A stretch of DNA of 64,000 bases from Pseudomonas mandelii (GCF_024138395.1 NZ_JAMYDU010000019.1:38835-102834); one strand, 5' to 3'; shown: positions 35,951 through 44,491, counted from the first letter of the stretch. Notes: a model not told the origin generated them from the letters alone. A program made the numbers and translations.

Positions 35951-36571
35951 TCAGGGCTTTTCGCCCTTGAGCCGGCGCAGGCTGATATCGGCCAGGCAAG
36001 TGTCGAGCTCGCCCAGATGATCGATCACCGAATGCACGCCCAGGCCGAACAACTGCATTGTCGCCCTGCCGCGCAGATGTTCCCGTTCCTTTTGACTCAA
36101 GGCCTGCCATTCGCTGGGAGCCAGCCCGCACAGCGAGCCGCAGGACGCCAAGCCAATGGTCCACAACCCGGCATTCAGGCCCGATTGCAGAAGTCGCGGC
36201 TCACCGCTGACCAGCACGCAGCCGTCCAGACGCTTGACATTCAACGCCATCAAGGCTTGCCAGCAGGCATTCGGGGCCGGCCATGGATTGATAGTTGCCG
36301 GGTGTTGCGAAGGTTTGATCCAGTCCGGGAGTGCCGCGGCCAAAGAGTGGCTGAGGGCGGGGGGCAGTTCATCGAGCCAAGCACAAGGAATCTGTTGGCG
36401 CTGCAAGCTGGACAGGCTATCCAGAGCACCGAGCGTGACTTCGGCGTGCTCGGCAGTCAGGGTCCCGGCTTGACGAGTGCGTGCGCCAAAATCCACCAGA
36501 CATCCACTGAGGCCGAACAGTACAGCGGTCAGGCTGGGTGCGATGAGAGGCGAGGTTTCGGCGCGTGGCAT
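35951..36571 (-). CDS. HAD-superfamily-like protein lacking the nucleophile
   Basis: A 206-residue protein resembling the phosphonatase/haloacid dehalogenase branch (motif I region AVLFGLSGCLVDFGART, later DGCVLVSGEPRLLQSGLNAG). In active HAD enzymes motif I is DxDG or DxxG with a nucleophilic Asp; here the equivalent is Gly20 and the second acidic residue is Ser22. The enzyme is therefore probably not a phosphatase of the usual kind, unless the alignment is misread. It is divergent from mlaA across 200 bases. Gene order matches other pseudomonads. Confidence 0.72.
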   Translation of the reverse strand: MPRAETSPLIAPSLTAVLFGLSGCLVDFGARTRQAGTLTAEHAEVTLGALDSLSSLQRQQIPCAWLDELPPALSHSLAAALPDWIKPSQHPATINPWPAPNACWQALMALNVKRLDGCVLVSGEPRLLQSGLNAGLWTIGLASCGSLCGLAPSEWQALSQKEREHLRGRATMQLFGLGVHSVIDHLGELDTCLADISLRRLKGEKP

Positions 36572-36771
36572 GTCAACATCCTTGAAATAGTAACAAGGCT
36601 ATTCGTGGACGGTGACAGTTGAGTGACACGGATGTGAATGGAGCGAAGTCAAACGAATCATCTGTAGGCCATCGCGCACGATGCTGCCTAAACCGATTTT
36701 TACGTCATATACTAGCGGCCTTTGCGCCTGGGCCAAGCCCCAGCGCCAGTACGAATCCAAGGAGTTTCTCT

Positions 36772-37461
36772 ATGCGCTGGAGCAATCATCTCGCTCAGCT
36801 TTGTTTGTGTGCCAGTGTATTGCTGGTTCCGTTCGCGGCCCAGGCTGCCACCGAAGAAGATCCTTGGGAAAGCATTAACCGCCCGATCTACAAATTCAAC
36901 GATTTTGTTGACACCTACGCACTGAAGCCATTGGCTCAGGGCTATCAGTTCGTTACGCCGCAGTTTCTGGAAGACGGCATCCACAACATGTTCCGCAACG
37001 TCGGCGACGTGACCAACCTGGCCAACGACGTGTTGCAGGCCAAACCCGCTGCGGCAGGCGTCGATACTGCGCGTTTGATCTTCAACACCACCTTCGGCCT
37101 GCTGGGCTTCTTCGACGTGGGTACCCAGATGGGTCTGCATCGCAATGACGAAGACTTCGGCCAGACCCTCGGTTACTGGGGTGTGGGCAGCGGCCCGTAC
37201 CTGATGCTGCCGCTTCTGGGCCCAAGCACCTTGCGCGATGCGCCTTCCAAGTATGTCGACGGCTATACCGGTCCGTACCGTTATATCCACGACGTGCCGG
37301 TGCGTAACTCGATCTTCGGCCTGAATATCGTCGACACCCGCGCCAATCTGCTATCGGCCGAAAAGCTGGTCAGCGGCGACAAATACACCTTCATTCGCAA
37401 TGCGTACCTGCAAAATCGCGAATTCAAAGTCAAGGACGGCCAGGTCGAAGACGATTTTTAA
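36772..37461 (+). CDS. mlaA: Outer-membrane lipid asymmetry protein MlaA (VacJ)
   Basis: Removes mislocalised phospholipid from the outer leaflet of the outer membrane and passes it to MlaC. The 229-residue protein has a signal peptide (HLAQLCLCASVLLVPFAAQA). The family motifs follow: DPWESINRPIYKFND, ANDVLQAKPAAAGVDTARLIFNTTFGLLGFFDVG, DFGQTLGYWGVGSGPYLMLPLLGPST and RDAPSKYVDGY. No Cys sits at the predicted cleavage site, so it does not look like a lipoprotein, unlike E. coli MlaA. The ATG at 36,772 follows aaggagtttctct; the upstream in-frame extension is unlikely. Confidence 0.93.
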   Translation: MRWSNHLAQLCLCASVLLVPFAAQAATEEDPWESINRPIYKFNDFVDTYALKPLAQGYQFVTPQFLEDGIHNMFRNVGDVTNLANDVLQAKPAAAGVDTARLIFNTTFGLLGFFDVGTQMGLHRNDEDFGQTLGYWGVGSGPYLMLPLLGPSTLRDAPSKYVDGYTGPYRYIHDVPVRNSIFGLNIVDTRANLLSAEKLVSGDKYTFIRNAYLQNREFKVKDGQVEDDF

Positions 37462-37483
37462 TCTCGACCGGTAAAATGTAGAG

Positions 37484-37511
37484 GGCGGCCATTTGGCCGC
37501 CTTCTTTCGTT
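37484..37511 (+). terminator. Intrinsic terminator of mlaA
   Basis: GGCGGCC-attt-GGCCGCC followed by TTCTTTCGTTT, 22 bases after the mlaA stop and before the convergent PilZ gene. Confidence 0.85.
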
Positions 37512-37533
37512 TGGCTTGCGGGTTAAATGGGGG

Positions 37534-37833
37534 TTATTTCATCTTCAGGATTGTAAGCCCGAGTTTCTGATTACCGCCGTCCTGTGCTTTCACCCATACC
37601 ACCTCGGTGTCGGCTTCAAGGCCTTTTAGCGCCGCATGATCGGAATCGATCCGCACGCTGAGCCGGTCACCGACCTTGAATAAGCGGGGCGCGTGAACCT
37701 GCATACCGCTGCTGGAAAGGTCGATGCAGACGGCTGGCACCTCGTCGCCTTCATGGATAAGCGCCACATCAGCATCAACCCGCATGCGGATGAAATCGCG
37801 CTTTTCGCTGTAGTCCCGATCAGTTTGGCTCAT
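37534..37833 (-). CDS. Single-domain PilZ protein
   Basis: A 99-residue c-di-GMP receptor candidate made of one PilZ domain. Both ligand motifs are intact: RDFIR (RxxxR) near residue 12 and DLSSSGMQV (DxSxxG) near residue 38. These bind the two guanines of c-di-GMP. It converges with mlaA and is divergent from rssB across 274 bases. The target is unknown; two diguanylate-cyclase-type proteins are encoded further along the window. Confidence 0.93.
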   Translation of the reverse strand: MSQTDRDYSEKRDFIRMRVDADVALIHEGDEVPAVCIDLSSSGMQVHAPRLFKVGDRLSVRIDSDHAALKGLEADTEVVWVKAQDGGNQKLGLTILKMK

Positions 37834-38107
37834 GGGCTAGATCCTTCCTTTGGGTTACGGTTTTGCCTGTTCTTATAACTCCCGGTCATTTGACAAGTAA
37901 AGACGTCAAGCGACCATCGGCGTGAGCTTGAAACGCCTCGCGGATGGGAGTACCGTCTGCGCCTTAGAAGGGCACCTTTGGTGTACCTGTGAGTAGGGCG
38001 AATGCTCGAAAACGGTGCGGCAGAGAGGCTAGAAGCGAATCCAGTAGTGTGTGCGGGGCTAATGCCCAGCCAGCTACGCCAACCTAATTCTGGCGCCGTT
38101 TGCCCAC

Positions 38108-39289
38108 ATGCCAAAAACCAGTGCCACGCTGCTGATAATCGATGATGACGAAGTAGTGCGCGCGAGCCTCGCCGCCTACTTGGAAGACAGTGGTTTCAGT
38201 GTCCTGCAGGCCAGCAACGGCCAGCAGGGTCTTCAGGTATTCGAGCAAGACAAGCCCGACTTGGTCATCTGCGATCTGCGCATGCCGCAGATGGGCGGAC
38301 TCGAACTCATTCGCCAGGTCACCGAGCTGTCACCGCAAACCCCGGTGATCGTGGTATCGGGCGCGGGCGTGATGAACGACGCGGTCGAGGCCCTGCGCCT
38401 GGGCGCGGCGGACTACCTGATCAAGCCTCTCGAAGATCTGGCCGTGCTCGAGCACTCCGTGCGCCGGGCCCTGGATCGTGCGCGCCTGCTGCTGGAAAAC
38501 CAGCGCTACCGCGAGAAGCTGGAAAAGGCCAACCGCGAGCTCGAAGCCAGCCTGAACCTGCTCCAGGAAGACCAGAACGCCGGTCGCCAGGTGCAGATGA
38601 ACATGCTGCCGGTCAGCCCCTGGCGCATCGACGAGTTCCAGTTTGCGCACCAGATCATTCCGTCGCTGTACCTTTCGGGCGATTTTGTCGACTACTTTCG
38701 GGTCGACGAACGTCGGGTAGCGTTTTATCTGGCAGACGTTTCCGGTCATGGCGCCTCTTCAGCCTTCGTCACCGTACTGCTGAAGTTCATGACCACGCGC
38801 TTGCTGTTCGAGTCCAAGCGCAACGGCACATTGCCAGAGTTCAAGCCTTCAGAGGTTCTTGGTCATATCAACCGGGGCCTGATCAGTTGTAAGCTGGGTA
38901 AACACGTCACAATGGTCGGTGGAGTCATCGACGAGGAGACCGGTTTGTTGACCTATAGCATCGGCGGTCATCTGCCGTTGCCTGTGTTGTACACGCCAGA
39001 CAGTGTTCGTTACCTGGAAGGGCGCGGTTTGCCGGTGGGCCTCTTCAATGAAGCCACCTACGAAGACCACGTACTGGAATTGCCGCCAGTGTTCAGCTTG
39101 ACGCTGATGTCTGATGGCATTTTGGACCTTTTGCCAGAACCCACACTCAAAGATAAGGAAGCTGCTTTACCTCAACGGGTGAAAGCAGCGGGCGGCAGCC
39201 TGGATGGTCTGCGCCAGGTTTTTGGATTGGCCACGCTAGGGGAGATGCCGGATGATATCGCCCTGTTGGTGTTGAGCAGGAATCTTTAA
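38108..39289 (+). CDS. rssB: Response regulator with PP2C-type phosphatase output, RssB
   Basis: A 393-residue protein. The N-terminal receiver (acidic IDDDE; phosphorylation Asp56 in LVICDLRMPQ; Lys in YLIKPL) is joined by a helical linker (about 130-160) to a PP2C/SpoIIE-like Ser/Thr phosphatase domain (SGDFVDYFRV, DVSGHGASSAFV, MSDGILDL). In pseudomonads this protein (RssB) pairs with the STAS protein RssC, and the pair is linked to sigma-S control; the phosphatase would dephosphorylate RssC. Its stop overlaps the rssC start by one base. Confidence 0.9.
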   Translation: MPKTSATLLIIDDDEVVRASLAAYLEDSGFSVLQASNGQQGLQVFEQDKPDLVICDLRMPQMGGLELIRQVTELSPQTPVIVVSGAGVMNDAVEALRLGAADYLIKPLEDLAVLEHSVRRALDRARLLLENQRYREKLEKANRELEASLNLLQEDQNAGRQVQMNMLPVSPWRIDEFQFAHQIIPSLYLSGDFVDYFRVDERRVAFYLADVSGHGASSAFVTVLLKFMTTRLLFESKRNGTLPEFKPSEVLGHINRGLISCKLGKHVTMVGGVIDEETGLLTYSIGGHLPLPVLYTPDSVRYLEGRGLPVGLFNEATYEDHVLELPPVFSLTLMSDGILDLLPEPTLKDKEAALPQRVKAAGGSLDGLRQVFGLATLGEMPDDIALLVLSRNL

Positions 39290-39771
39290 TGAGTACCGGT
39301 AGAATCCAGTTCGCCGAGCAGGACGGCACCTTCGTCCTGAAGTTCGTCGGTGAAGTTCGCCTGACCCTGTGTTCGGCGTTGGATGCGACTATTGAGCGGA
39401 TCTTCACTGCGTTGAATTTCAACGCCATCGTGATCGACCTGACCGAAACCCGCAGCATCGACAGCACCACCTTGGGCCTGCTGGCCAAACTGTCGATCCT
39501 GTCGCGGCAAAAAGTCGGCCTGCTGCCGACCGTCGTCACCACCCACGAAGACATCACCCGTCTGCTGCAGTCCATGGGCTTCGAGCAAGTGTTCAACATC
39601 GTTGACCGTCCGATCCCATGCCCTGAATGCCTGACCGACCTGCCAGACCAGGATCAGTCCGAAGAAGTGGTACGAGTCAAAGTCCTCGAAGCGCACAAAA
39701 TCCTCATGGGCCTGAACGATTCCAACCGTGAAGCATTCCATGACTTGGTGAATGCGTTGGAGCGGCATTGA
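39289..39771 (+). CDS. rssC: STAS-domain anti-sigma factor antagonist RssC
   Basis: A 160-residue protein. The STAS domain (about 1-100) has the phospho-acceptor region DLTETRSIDSTTLGLLAKL, followed by a C-terminal extension with CPEC, a possible metal site. In partner-switching modules the dephosphorylated antagonist binds its partner. It overlaps rssB (TAATG), so the two are translationally coupled. No anti-sigma kinase gene is adjacent in this window. Confidence 0.9.
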   Translation: MSTGRIQFAEQDGTFVLKFVGEVRLTLCSALDATIERIFTALNFNAIVIDLTETRSIDSTTLGLLAKLSILSRQKVGLLPTVVTTHEDITRLLQSMGFEQVFNIVDRPIPCPECLTDLPDQDQSEEVVRVKVLEAHKILMGLNDSNREAFHDLVNALERH

Positions 39772-39827
39772 TTCCCTGAGGCGGTGTGGGTCAGTCTGAT
39801 CCCTACCGCGACCCACCACAAATCCCT

Positions 39828-39856
39828 TGTAGGAGCGAGGCTTGCCCGCGAAGGCG
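39828..39856. repeat. Single REP unit
   Basis: tgtaggagcgaggcttgccc followed by gcgaaggcg is identical to one arm of the pair at 15,476-15,544. No inverted partner is present. Confidence 0.88.
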
Positions 39857-39918
39857 TCCGCACACCCACCATGGCCACCAGCGCGAAGCCACCTCAATCC
39901 CCCCTACCAAACGCACAC

Positions 39919-39953
39919 AAAAAAGGGCGAACCCGCTAAGGTTCGCCCTTTTT
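39919..39953. terminator. Bidirectional terminator between rssC and tal
   Basis: A perfect 10-bp stem AAGGGCGAAC / GTTCGCCCTT with A-run before and T-run after serves the convergent rssC and tal. Confidence 0.93.
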
Positions 39954-39971
39954 GCATTACTCCGAGCTAGA

Positions 39972-40898
39972 TCACAGCTTGGCCTGCAACAACGCCTCAA
40001 GCTTCTCCTGATCCCGAGCGAACTGACGAATACCCTCAGCCAGCTTCTCGGTCGCCATCGCATCCTCGTTGGACAACCAGCGGAACTGCGCTTCATTCAA
40101 GCTCAGACGCGCTTCACCGGCATGCCCCGGCGCCAATTTGCGCTCCAGCTTGCCAGTGTCCGCCGCCAGTTTCTCCAGCAGATCCGGGCTAACGGTCAGA
40201 CGATCACAACCGGCCAACTGCTCGATCTGATTCAGATTACGGAAGCTCGCGCCCATCACCACAGTCTTGTAGTCATTGGCCTTGTAGTAGTTGTAGATAC
40301 GCGTCACCGACTGCACGCCCGGATCATCCGCGCCGGTGTAGTCGTTGCCGGTCGCTTTCTTGTACCAGTCGTAGATGCGGCCCACGAACGGCGAAATCAG
40401 AAACACCCCGGCATCGGCACAAGCGGCAGCCTGAGCGAAGGAGAACAGCAGCGTCAGGTTGCACTGAATGCCTTCCTTTTCCAGCTTCTCGGCAGCACGA
40501 ATACCTTCCCAGGTCGAAGCGATCTTGATCAGAACGCGGTCACGGCCAACGCCGGCCTTTTCGTACAGGTCGATCAGACGGTGCGCACGCTTCAATACGG
40601 CGTCAGTGTCGAACGACAGGCGCGCATCCACTTCAGTGGAAATACGACCCGGTACAACCTTCAGAATCTCTTGCCCTACCGCAACGCCAAAACGGTCGCT
40701 GGCCAGACCCACATCGCCCTTGCAGTCGTGAACGCAAGCGTTCAGCAACTCGGCATAACCGGGAATGGCCGCCGCTTTGAGCAGCAGGGAAGGGTTGGTG
40801 GTAGCGTCCACGGGTTTAACGCGAGCGATTGCTTCGAAGTCGCCGGTATCAGCAACCACGGTGGTCATTTGTTTGAGTTGTTCCAGCTTGGAAGTCAT
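39972..40898 (-). CDS. tal: Transaldolase
   Basis: A pentose phosphate enzyme moving dihydroxyacetone between sugar phosphates. The 308-residue class I protein has VKPVDATTNPSLLLKAA near the N-terminus, the Schiff-base Lys in RVLIKIASTWEGIRAAE, then NLTLLFSFAQA and SPFVGRIYDWYK. The ATG at 40,898 gives the usual start MTSKLEQLKQMTTVVADTGD; the frame is open further but without a better start. Confidence 0.97.
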   Translation of the reverse strand: MTSKLEQLKQMTTVVADTGDFEAIARVKPVDATTNPSLLLKAAAIPGYAELLNACVHDCKGDVGLASDRFGVAVGQEILKVVPGRISTEVDARLSFDTDAVLKRAHRLIDLYEKAGVGRDRVLIKIASTWEGIRAAEKLEKEGIQCNLTLLFSFAQAAACADAGVFLISPFVGRIYDWYKKATGNDYTGADDPGVQSVTRIYNYYKANDYKTVVMGASFRNLNQIEQLAGCDRLTVSPDLLEKLAADTGKLERKLAPGHAGEARLSLNEAQFRWLSNEDAMATEKLAEGIRQFARDQEKLEALLQAKL

Positions 40899-41076
40899 GA
40901 GCGTGCTCTGTCCTATGGGTCCAATGACATTACCCGAGCGCTTGCAGCCACTCAAGGGCGCGTACGTGTATCGATGGCCCCAGCGGCAACAACCTGAAAA
41001 CGGCTGTTTGAAAGGCGGGGCGGGGTATCGGTAAATACGATGCGGAAATGGGGGGGAGGTTCAATGCAGGTGACCG

Positions 41077-41304
41077 TTAACGCGCTGGGCCGGCCTGGGC
41101 CATGTCCTTGATGTGTACCGGTTTGGCCGGTTTGCGGATTAGACCTTTGAGCGTTCGGGCTGAACAAGTGACGGCCATAATTTCAAAGCTGCCATTTTCT
41201 AACGAAACAAACTGAACGCGATCACCGGCGCGAAGCCCCAGTGAAGCGCGCAGCTCGGCTGGAAGGGTGACCCGTCCTTTAGAGGTCAGCGTGGCCATTG
41301 CCAT
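41077..41304 (-). CDS. AbrB/MazE/SpoVT-type DNA-binding protein (orphan)
   Basis: A 75-residue protein. A swapped-hairpin AbrB domain (ATLTSKGRVTLPAELRASLGLRAGDRVQFV) precedes a basic C-terminal tail (LIRKPAKPVHIKD). Such proteins are usually antitoxins paired with a PIN or MazF toxin. No toxin gene follows within the 178 bases before tal, so it looks solitary. It lies 43 bases after dusA on the same strand. The first ATG (41,304) and a second two codons on (41,298) are equally possible. Confidence 0.85.
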   Translation of the reverse strand: MAMATLTSKGRVTLPAELRASLGLRAGDRVQFVSLENGSFEIMAVTCSARTLKGLIRKPAKPVHIKDMAQAGPAR

Positions 41305-41347
41305 AGGTGATTACTCCGTTTCGTTTTACGAATGAGCGGCAGGAGAA

Positions 41348-42349
41348 TCAACGCCCCTCCAACAACTCCGCCGCCTGATCCAGCAACGCCAAAGGCTCTT
41401 TGGCCTTATGAATATCCACCGACAACAACTGCCGAAACTTCCGCGCCCCCGGAAACCCGGTGCCCAGCCCCAGCACATGCCGGGTGATATGGTGCATCGA
41501 TCCACCCGCCAGCAAATGCTCAGCGATATAAGGCCGCAACTGCGCCAGCGCCTCGGCCCGGCTGATCACAGGGGCCTTGCTGCCGAACAGCTGCTGATCC
41601 ACCTCAGCCATCACATAAGGATTGTGATACGCCTCACGGCCCAGCATCACGCCGTCGAATGTCTGCAAATGCTCGTGACAAGCCTCCAGCGTCTTGATCC
41701 CGCCGTTGAGAATAATCTCCAACTCCGGAAAATCCGTCTTCAACCGCGCCGCCACATCATAGCGCAGAGGCGGAATGTCGCGGTTCTCCTTCGGCGACAA
41801 CCCCTCCAGAATCGCAATCCGCGCATGTACCGTAAAACTTGTGCACCCGGCGTCCCGAACCGTGCCGACGAAATCGCACAACTGCTCGTAACTGTCCCGC
41901 CCATTAATCCCGATCCGATGCTTCACCGTCACCGGAATCGACACCGCATCCCGCATCGCCTTCACACAATCGGCTACCAACTGCGGATGCCCCATCAGGC
42001 ACGCACCGATCATATTGTTCTGCACCCGATCACTCGGGCAGCCGACATTCAGATTCACCTCGTCATAGCCGTGCTCCTGGGCCATGCGTGCGCAGGCGGC
42101 CAGGTCCAGCGGAACACTGCCGCCGAGTTGCAGGGCGAGCGGGTGTTCGGCTTCGTTGTGACGGAGGAAGCGGTCGTGATCGCCGTTGAGGAGCGCGCCG
42201 GTGGTGACCATTTCGGTGTAGAGGAGGGCGTGCTTGGAGAGTAGGCGTAGGAAGAAACGGCAGTGGCGGTCGGTCCAATCCATCATCGGGGCGACGGAGA
42301 AGCGGCGGGAGAGGGCTGGGTAGGTGTTTGGAGCGAGATCTAGAGGCAT
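41348..42349 (-). CDS. dusA: tRNA-dihydrouridine synthase DusA
   Basis: An FMN enzyme reducing U20/U20a in the D-loop of tRNA. The 333 residues carry RFSVAPMMDWTDRHCRFFLRLL, the catalytic Cys in NVGCPSDRVQNNMIGACLM, KHRIGINGRDSYEQL, and the flavin-phosphate site (NGGIKTLEACHEHLQTFDGVMLGREAYHNP, split here as NGGIKT and GREAYHNPY). C-terminal PGARKFRQLLS is typical of DusA. Divergence from the accessory stretch to its right marks the edge of conserved gene order. Confidence 0.95.
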   Translation of the reverse strand: MPLDLAPNTYPALSRRFSVAPMMDWTDRHCRFFLRLLSKHALLYTEMVTTGALLNGDHDRFLRHNEAEHPLALQLGGSVPLDLAACARMAQEHGYDEVNLNVGCPSDRVQNNMIGACLMGHPQLVADCVKAMRDAVSIPVTVKHRIGINGRDSYEQLCDFVGTVRDAGCTSFTVHARIAILEGLSPKENRDIPPLRYDVAARLKTDFPELEIILNGGIKTLEACHEHLQTFDGVMLGREAYHNPYVMAEVDQQLFGSKAPVISRAEALAQLRPYIAEHLLAGGSMHHITRHVLGLGTGFPGARKFRQLLSVDIHKAKEPLALLDQAAELLEGR

Positions 42350-42645
42350 TGGGGGGTCTGTTGGATTGCGGTTTTTTTAGCTGGGCGCAGAAATGAAGAG
42401 TTTGCTGGCTTGGCTACGGAATTCGCAGGTTGGGCAAAGAATGAAGTTTATCAGGATTGGAGAAAGATTGACTGGGCAGGGACTCGATTGGAAACCGTGG
42501 TCTGTCCCTATTTTTCCGTCCCTGTTTTTCCATTTTTCCCCTGCGCAGCTGAGAGGGCAATCAATGCCATGGGCCGCAAGACGTGTTCCGGCAAAAAACG
42601 AGGGAGGTAGAGCCGGATGGAGGAGGGCTTCGACATCGCTAATTG

Positions 42646-43596
42646 CTAATAGAAGACCCCTGTGAGATTGCCATCTTCTACGAATTTACGCGGCTCGCGT
42701 AAAATTTGCTCCAAAACTGCGAATCTCGAGCCGCTTTCTTGGCGTAGAAGGGTACCGATGAGTAAGCCTCTTTTAAACGTTGCGAGCCCTGCGCCCGCCT
42801 TTCGGCTTCCTGGATGCTCAGAACTCCACGTTGCCAGATCTCCATCCAGAAGCTGTCTGCCCGCAGCGTCGCGGAAGGTTTTACTTTCGAAGTCGTAACA
42901 AGCATTTCGTACCTCCGGCACGTAGAAGGCTAAGGATTCGTATGTGGTTTCAATCATACGTTGGATATTGCCAATAATATCACCGTCTATCCATTTGAGC
43001 GACGGGATGCCTAGCAGTTCATCACCGTCAGCCTGGCGTTGATGCGGTCTGATATGGTCAGTCGTCCGTTGTTTAAGCGCGGATGAAAGCATTGCATCAG
43101 ACCGTCGGCGCGTAGCAATGTCTGAAAGCCCCTCAGGATCGCCAATAAATTCCCGTTTTGTCTTGGCGGCAAAGGCACCTACCGCAGCATAGATACCGTT
43201 ACCACCTCGGCCGGGATCAACCCAACTGACATCAATCCAAACCTTGCTGGGTGTCACCATTACCGAGAAATAATTTCCGTTCGTTCCCTCTGTACGGAAG
43301 GTGTAGATCTCTATATCAATGTGATCTTTCTCGATTTCGACACTTATAAACTTAGTACCAAGGCTCACTTCTGGCATTGACTGGCGCAGTTCTGTAGCGC
43401 TGCTGTTCTGGTACAGAAAAAGGTCTTCAGCGCCTGCCAATATCTGCAAGCAGTTAGCTGCAAAATTATCATCGGGTGGATTGCCCCTTGCAACATTCCC
43501 TTCTTTAAGGACGATTTTGGCTCCTTTATTTATCTCCACCAACGCCAAATCCTCCTGTGTGATAGCACCCTCTATGGCAGGTAACTCACCGCACAC
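42646..43596 (-). CDS. Unrecognised protein, main part of a probably frameshifted gene
   Basis: 316 codons from a GTG at 43,596 to a TAG. The product has no signal peptide or membrane helix and I recognise no family. It has IDVSWVDPGRGGNGIYAAVG, and a C-terminal half with ACYDFESKTF and GDLATWSSEHPGSRKAGAG. The same frame stays open and protein-like upstream of the GTG (DDWQAARYKVGLDTGNQISA, then LFEEINNW) to about 43,728, but has no start codon there and no ribosome site at the GTG. This suggests it was once continuous with the 48-codon frame at 43,683-43,829. Third-position base use is less GC-rich than in the flanking core genes. Confidence 0.6.
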   Translation of the reverse strand: MCGELPAIEGAITQEDLALVEINKGAKIVLKEGNVARGNPPDDNFAANCLQILAGAEDLFLYQNSSATELRQSMPEVSLGTKFISVEIEKDHIDIEIYTFRTEGTNGNYFSVMVTPSKVWIDVSWVDPGRGGNGIYAAVGAFAAKTKREFIGDPEGLSDIATRRRSDAMLSSALKQRTTDHIRPHQRQADGDELLGIPSLKWIDGDIIGNIQRMIETTYESLAFYVPEVRNACYDFESKTFRDAAGRQLLDGDLATWSSEHPGSRKAGAGLATFKRGLLIGTLLRQESGSRFAVLEQILREPRKFVEDGNLTGVFY

Positions 43597-43682
43597 CTTA
43601 TAGTTATAAAAGTATGCGGCGAAGTTTTGCCAATTGTTTATTTCTTCAAAAAGCGCGGAGATTTGATTGCCAGTATCCAGGC

Positions 43683-43829
43683 CTACTTTGTAACGGGCAG
43701 CTTGCCAGTCATCACAAAGGTATCAAACACTTTCTGCCCATCACGCGCGGTTTGCTGAACATCAAGGAACGTCAGCTCACGCGGAACGGCCTTTTTGTTG
43801 GGTTTGTCGACTTTTTTGGTGGTGGCCAT
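43683..43829 (-). CDS. 48-residue product, likely 5' part of the same gene
   Basis: Starts MATTKKVDKPNKKAVPRELT, continues FLDVQQTARDGQKVFDTF, and ends VMTGKLPVTK. A good ribosome site (ggagg, 7 bases before the ATG at 43,829) is present. It overlaps the open upstream part of the following gene in another frame. Adding one T to the ctttg run at 43,716-43,718 would fuse the two as ...FDTFCDDWQAARYKVG..., giving about 394 residues. It may otherwise be a small stand-alone protein. Confidence 0.55.
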   Translation of the reverse strand: MATTKKVDKPNKKAVPRELTFLDVQQTARDGQKVFDTFVMTGKLPVTK

Positions 43830-44164
43830 CGGAGCCTCCGGTACAAGGACGCGCCGAAAGGCGCGACACGCCATATGGGTGTCGGCTGGACTATAAGCCT
43901 CGTGACGAAAGCACAGCAATGCACAAGTGTGCGGACAATTCCTGAAGTCGTGTAGGACGGTGCTGTTTTGGATGTTGCACTCGTTTGTAGCCATTGCGAT
44001 GGTGCATTTCGTTCCTGAGGAAAGCTCTCTTTTTGCTTCAAGAATACGTACTAGCTGAACCAACGCTGTCGCCCAGCAATGTTTCATCAAGTTCGGCAGG
44101 CTCGCAGCATAGGATGACCACCTAAGATCGTGTCGCCACGCTTCCACCCCACAGGAACTGAAAA
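43830..44164. other. Intergenic region between accessory gene and small lipoprotein
   Basis: No supported gene. The minus frame continues open from 43,829 to 44,147 but contains Cys-rich, low-complexity translation and no ribosome site, so it is taken as promoter and leader DNA for the divergent genes. A short inverted repeat (ggcgcg/cgcgcc near 43,852-43,866) flanks tttcgg-type sequence, possibly a small hairpin. Confidence 0.5.
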
Positions 44165-44356
44165 ATGAACCTCCTCAAAGTCGTGATGATCTCCAGTGCC
44201 TTGCTCCTGAGCGCCTGTTCGGGTATGAACACCAGCATGTGTTTTTCAGAAGGCTGCCGACAGTTCGATGGTCATAACCCCAACAAGTTGAACCTTGGCG
44301 GGAGCGCCATCGGCAACAGCTTTAATGAGTACAGCTCGGGGTTGCTGCATGACTAA
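44165..44356 (+). CDS. Small lipoprotein
   Basis: A 63-residue protein with a clear lipoprotein signal (MNLLKVVMISSALLLSAC, lipobox LSAC, Cys18) and a short mature part with two further Cys (SMCFSEGCRQFDG) that could form a disulfide. Ser at +2 predicts outer-membrane sorting. caggaact precedes the ATG. Function unknown; it stands alone. Confidence 0.8.
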   Translation: MNLLKVVMISSALLLSACSGMNTSMCFSEGCRQFDGHNPNKLNLGGSAIGNSFNEYSSGLLHD

Positions 44357-44421
44357 GGAGTGACGCAACGGCGGAAATATTTCCGCCGGTCTGCGTGAGT
44401 TGCCTAATGGAGAGTGAGTTC

Positions 44422-44472
44422 TGATTTTACGACTGCTGCGCAGCCGGACGCAGGCTTCGCCAGCTGCTACAT
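44422..44472. repeat. Dispersed repeat, single arm (ACGACTGC..CAGCTGCTAC)
   Basis: ttttacgactgctgcgcagc, then cggacgcaggcttcgccagctgctaca, closely matches the right arms of the palindromes at 53,481-53,613 and 56,079-56,250. No left arm is present. Confidence 0.85.
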
Positions 44473-44491
44473 AGCAGCGGCGACTAGCGGG

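Noticed and set aside
42393..42665. 90- and 66-codon plus frames between dusA and the accessory gene
   Set aside because: Overlapping frames without ribosome sites or recognisable sequence. The stretch looks like non-coding or decayed DNA.
43830..44147. Upstream extension of the 48-codon accessory frame
   Set aside because: The ATG at 43,829 has a clear ribosome site; the extension is Cys-rich and not protein-like.
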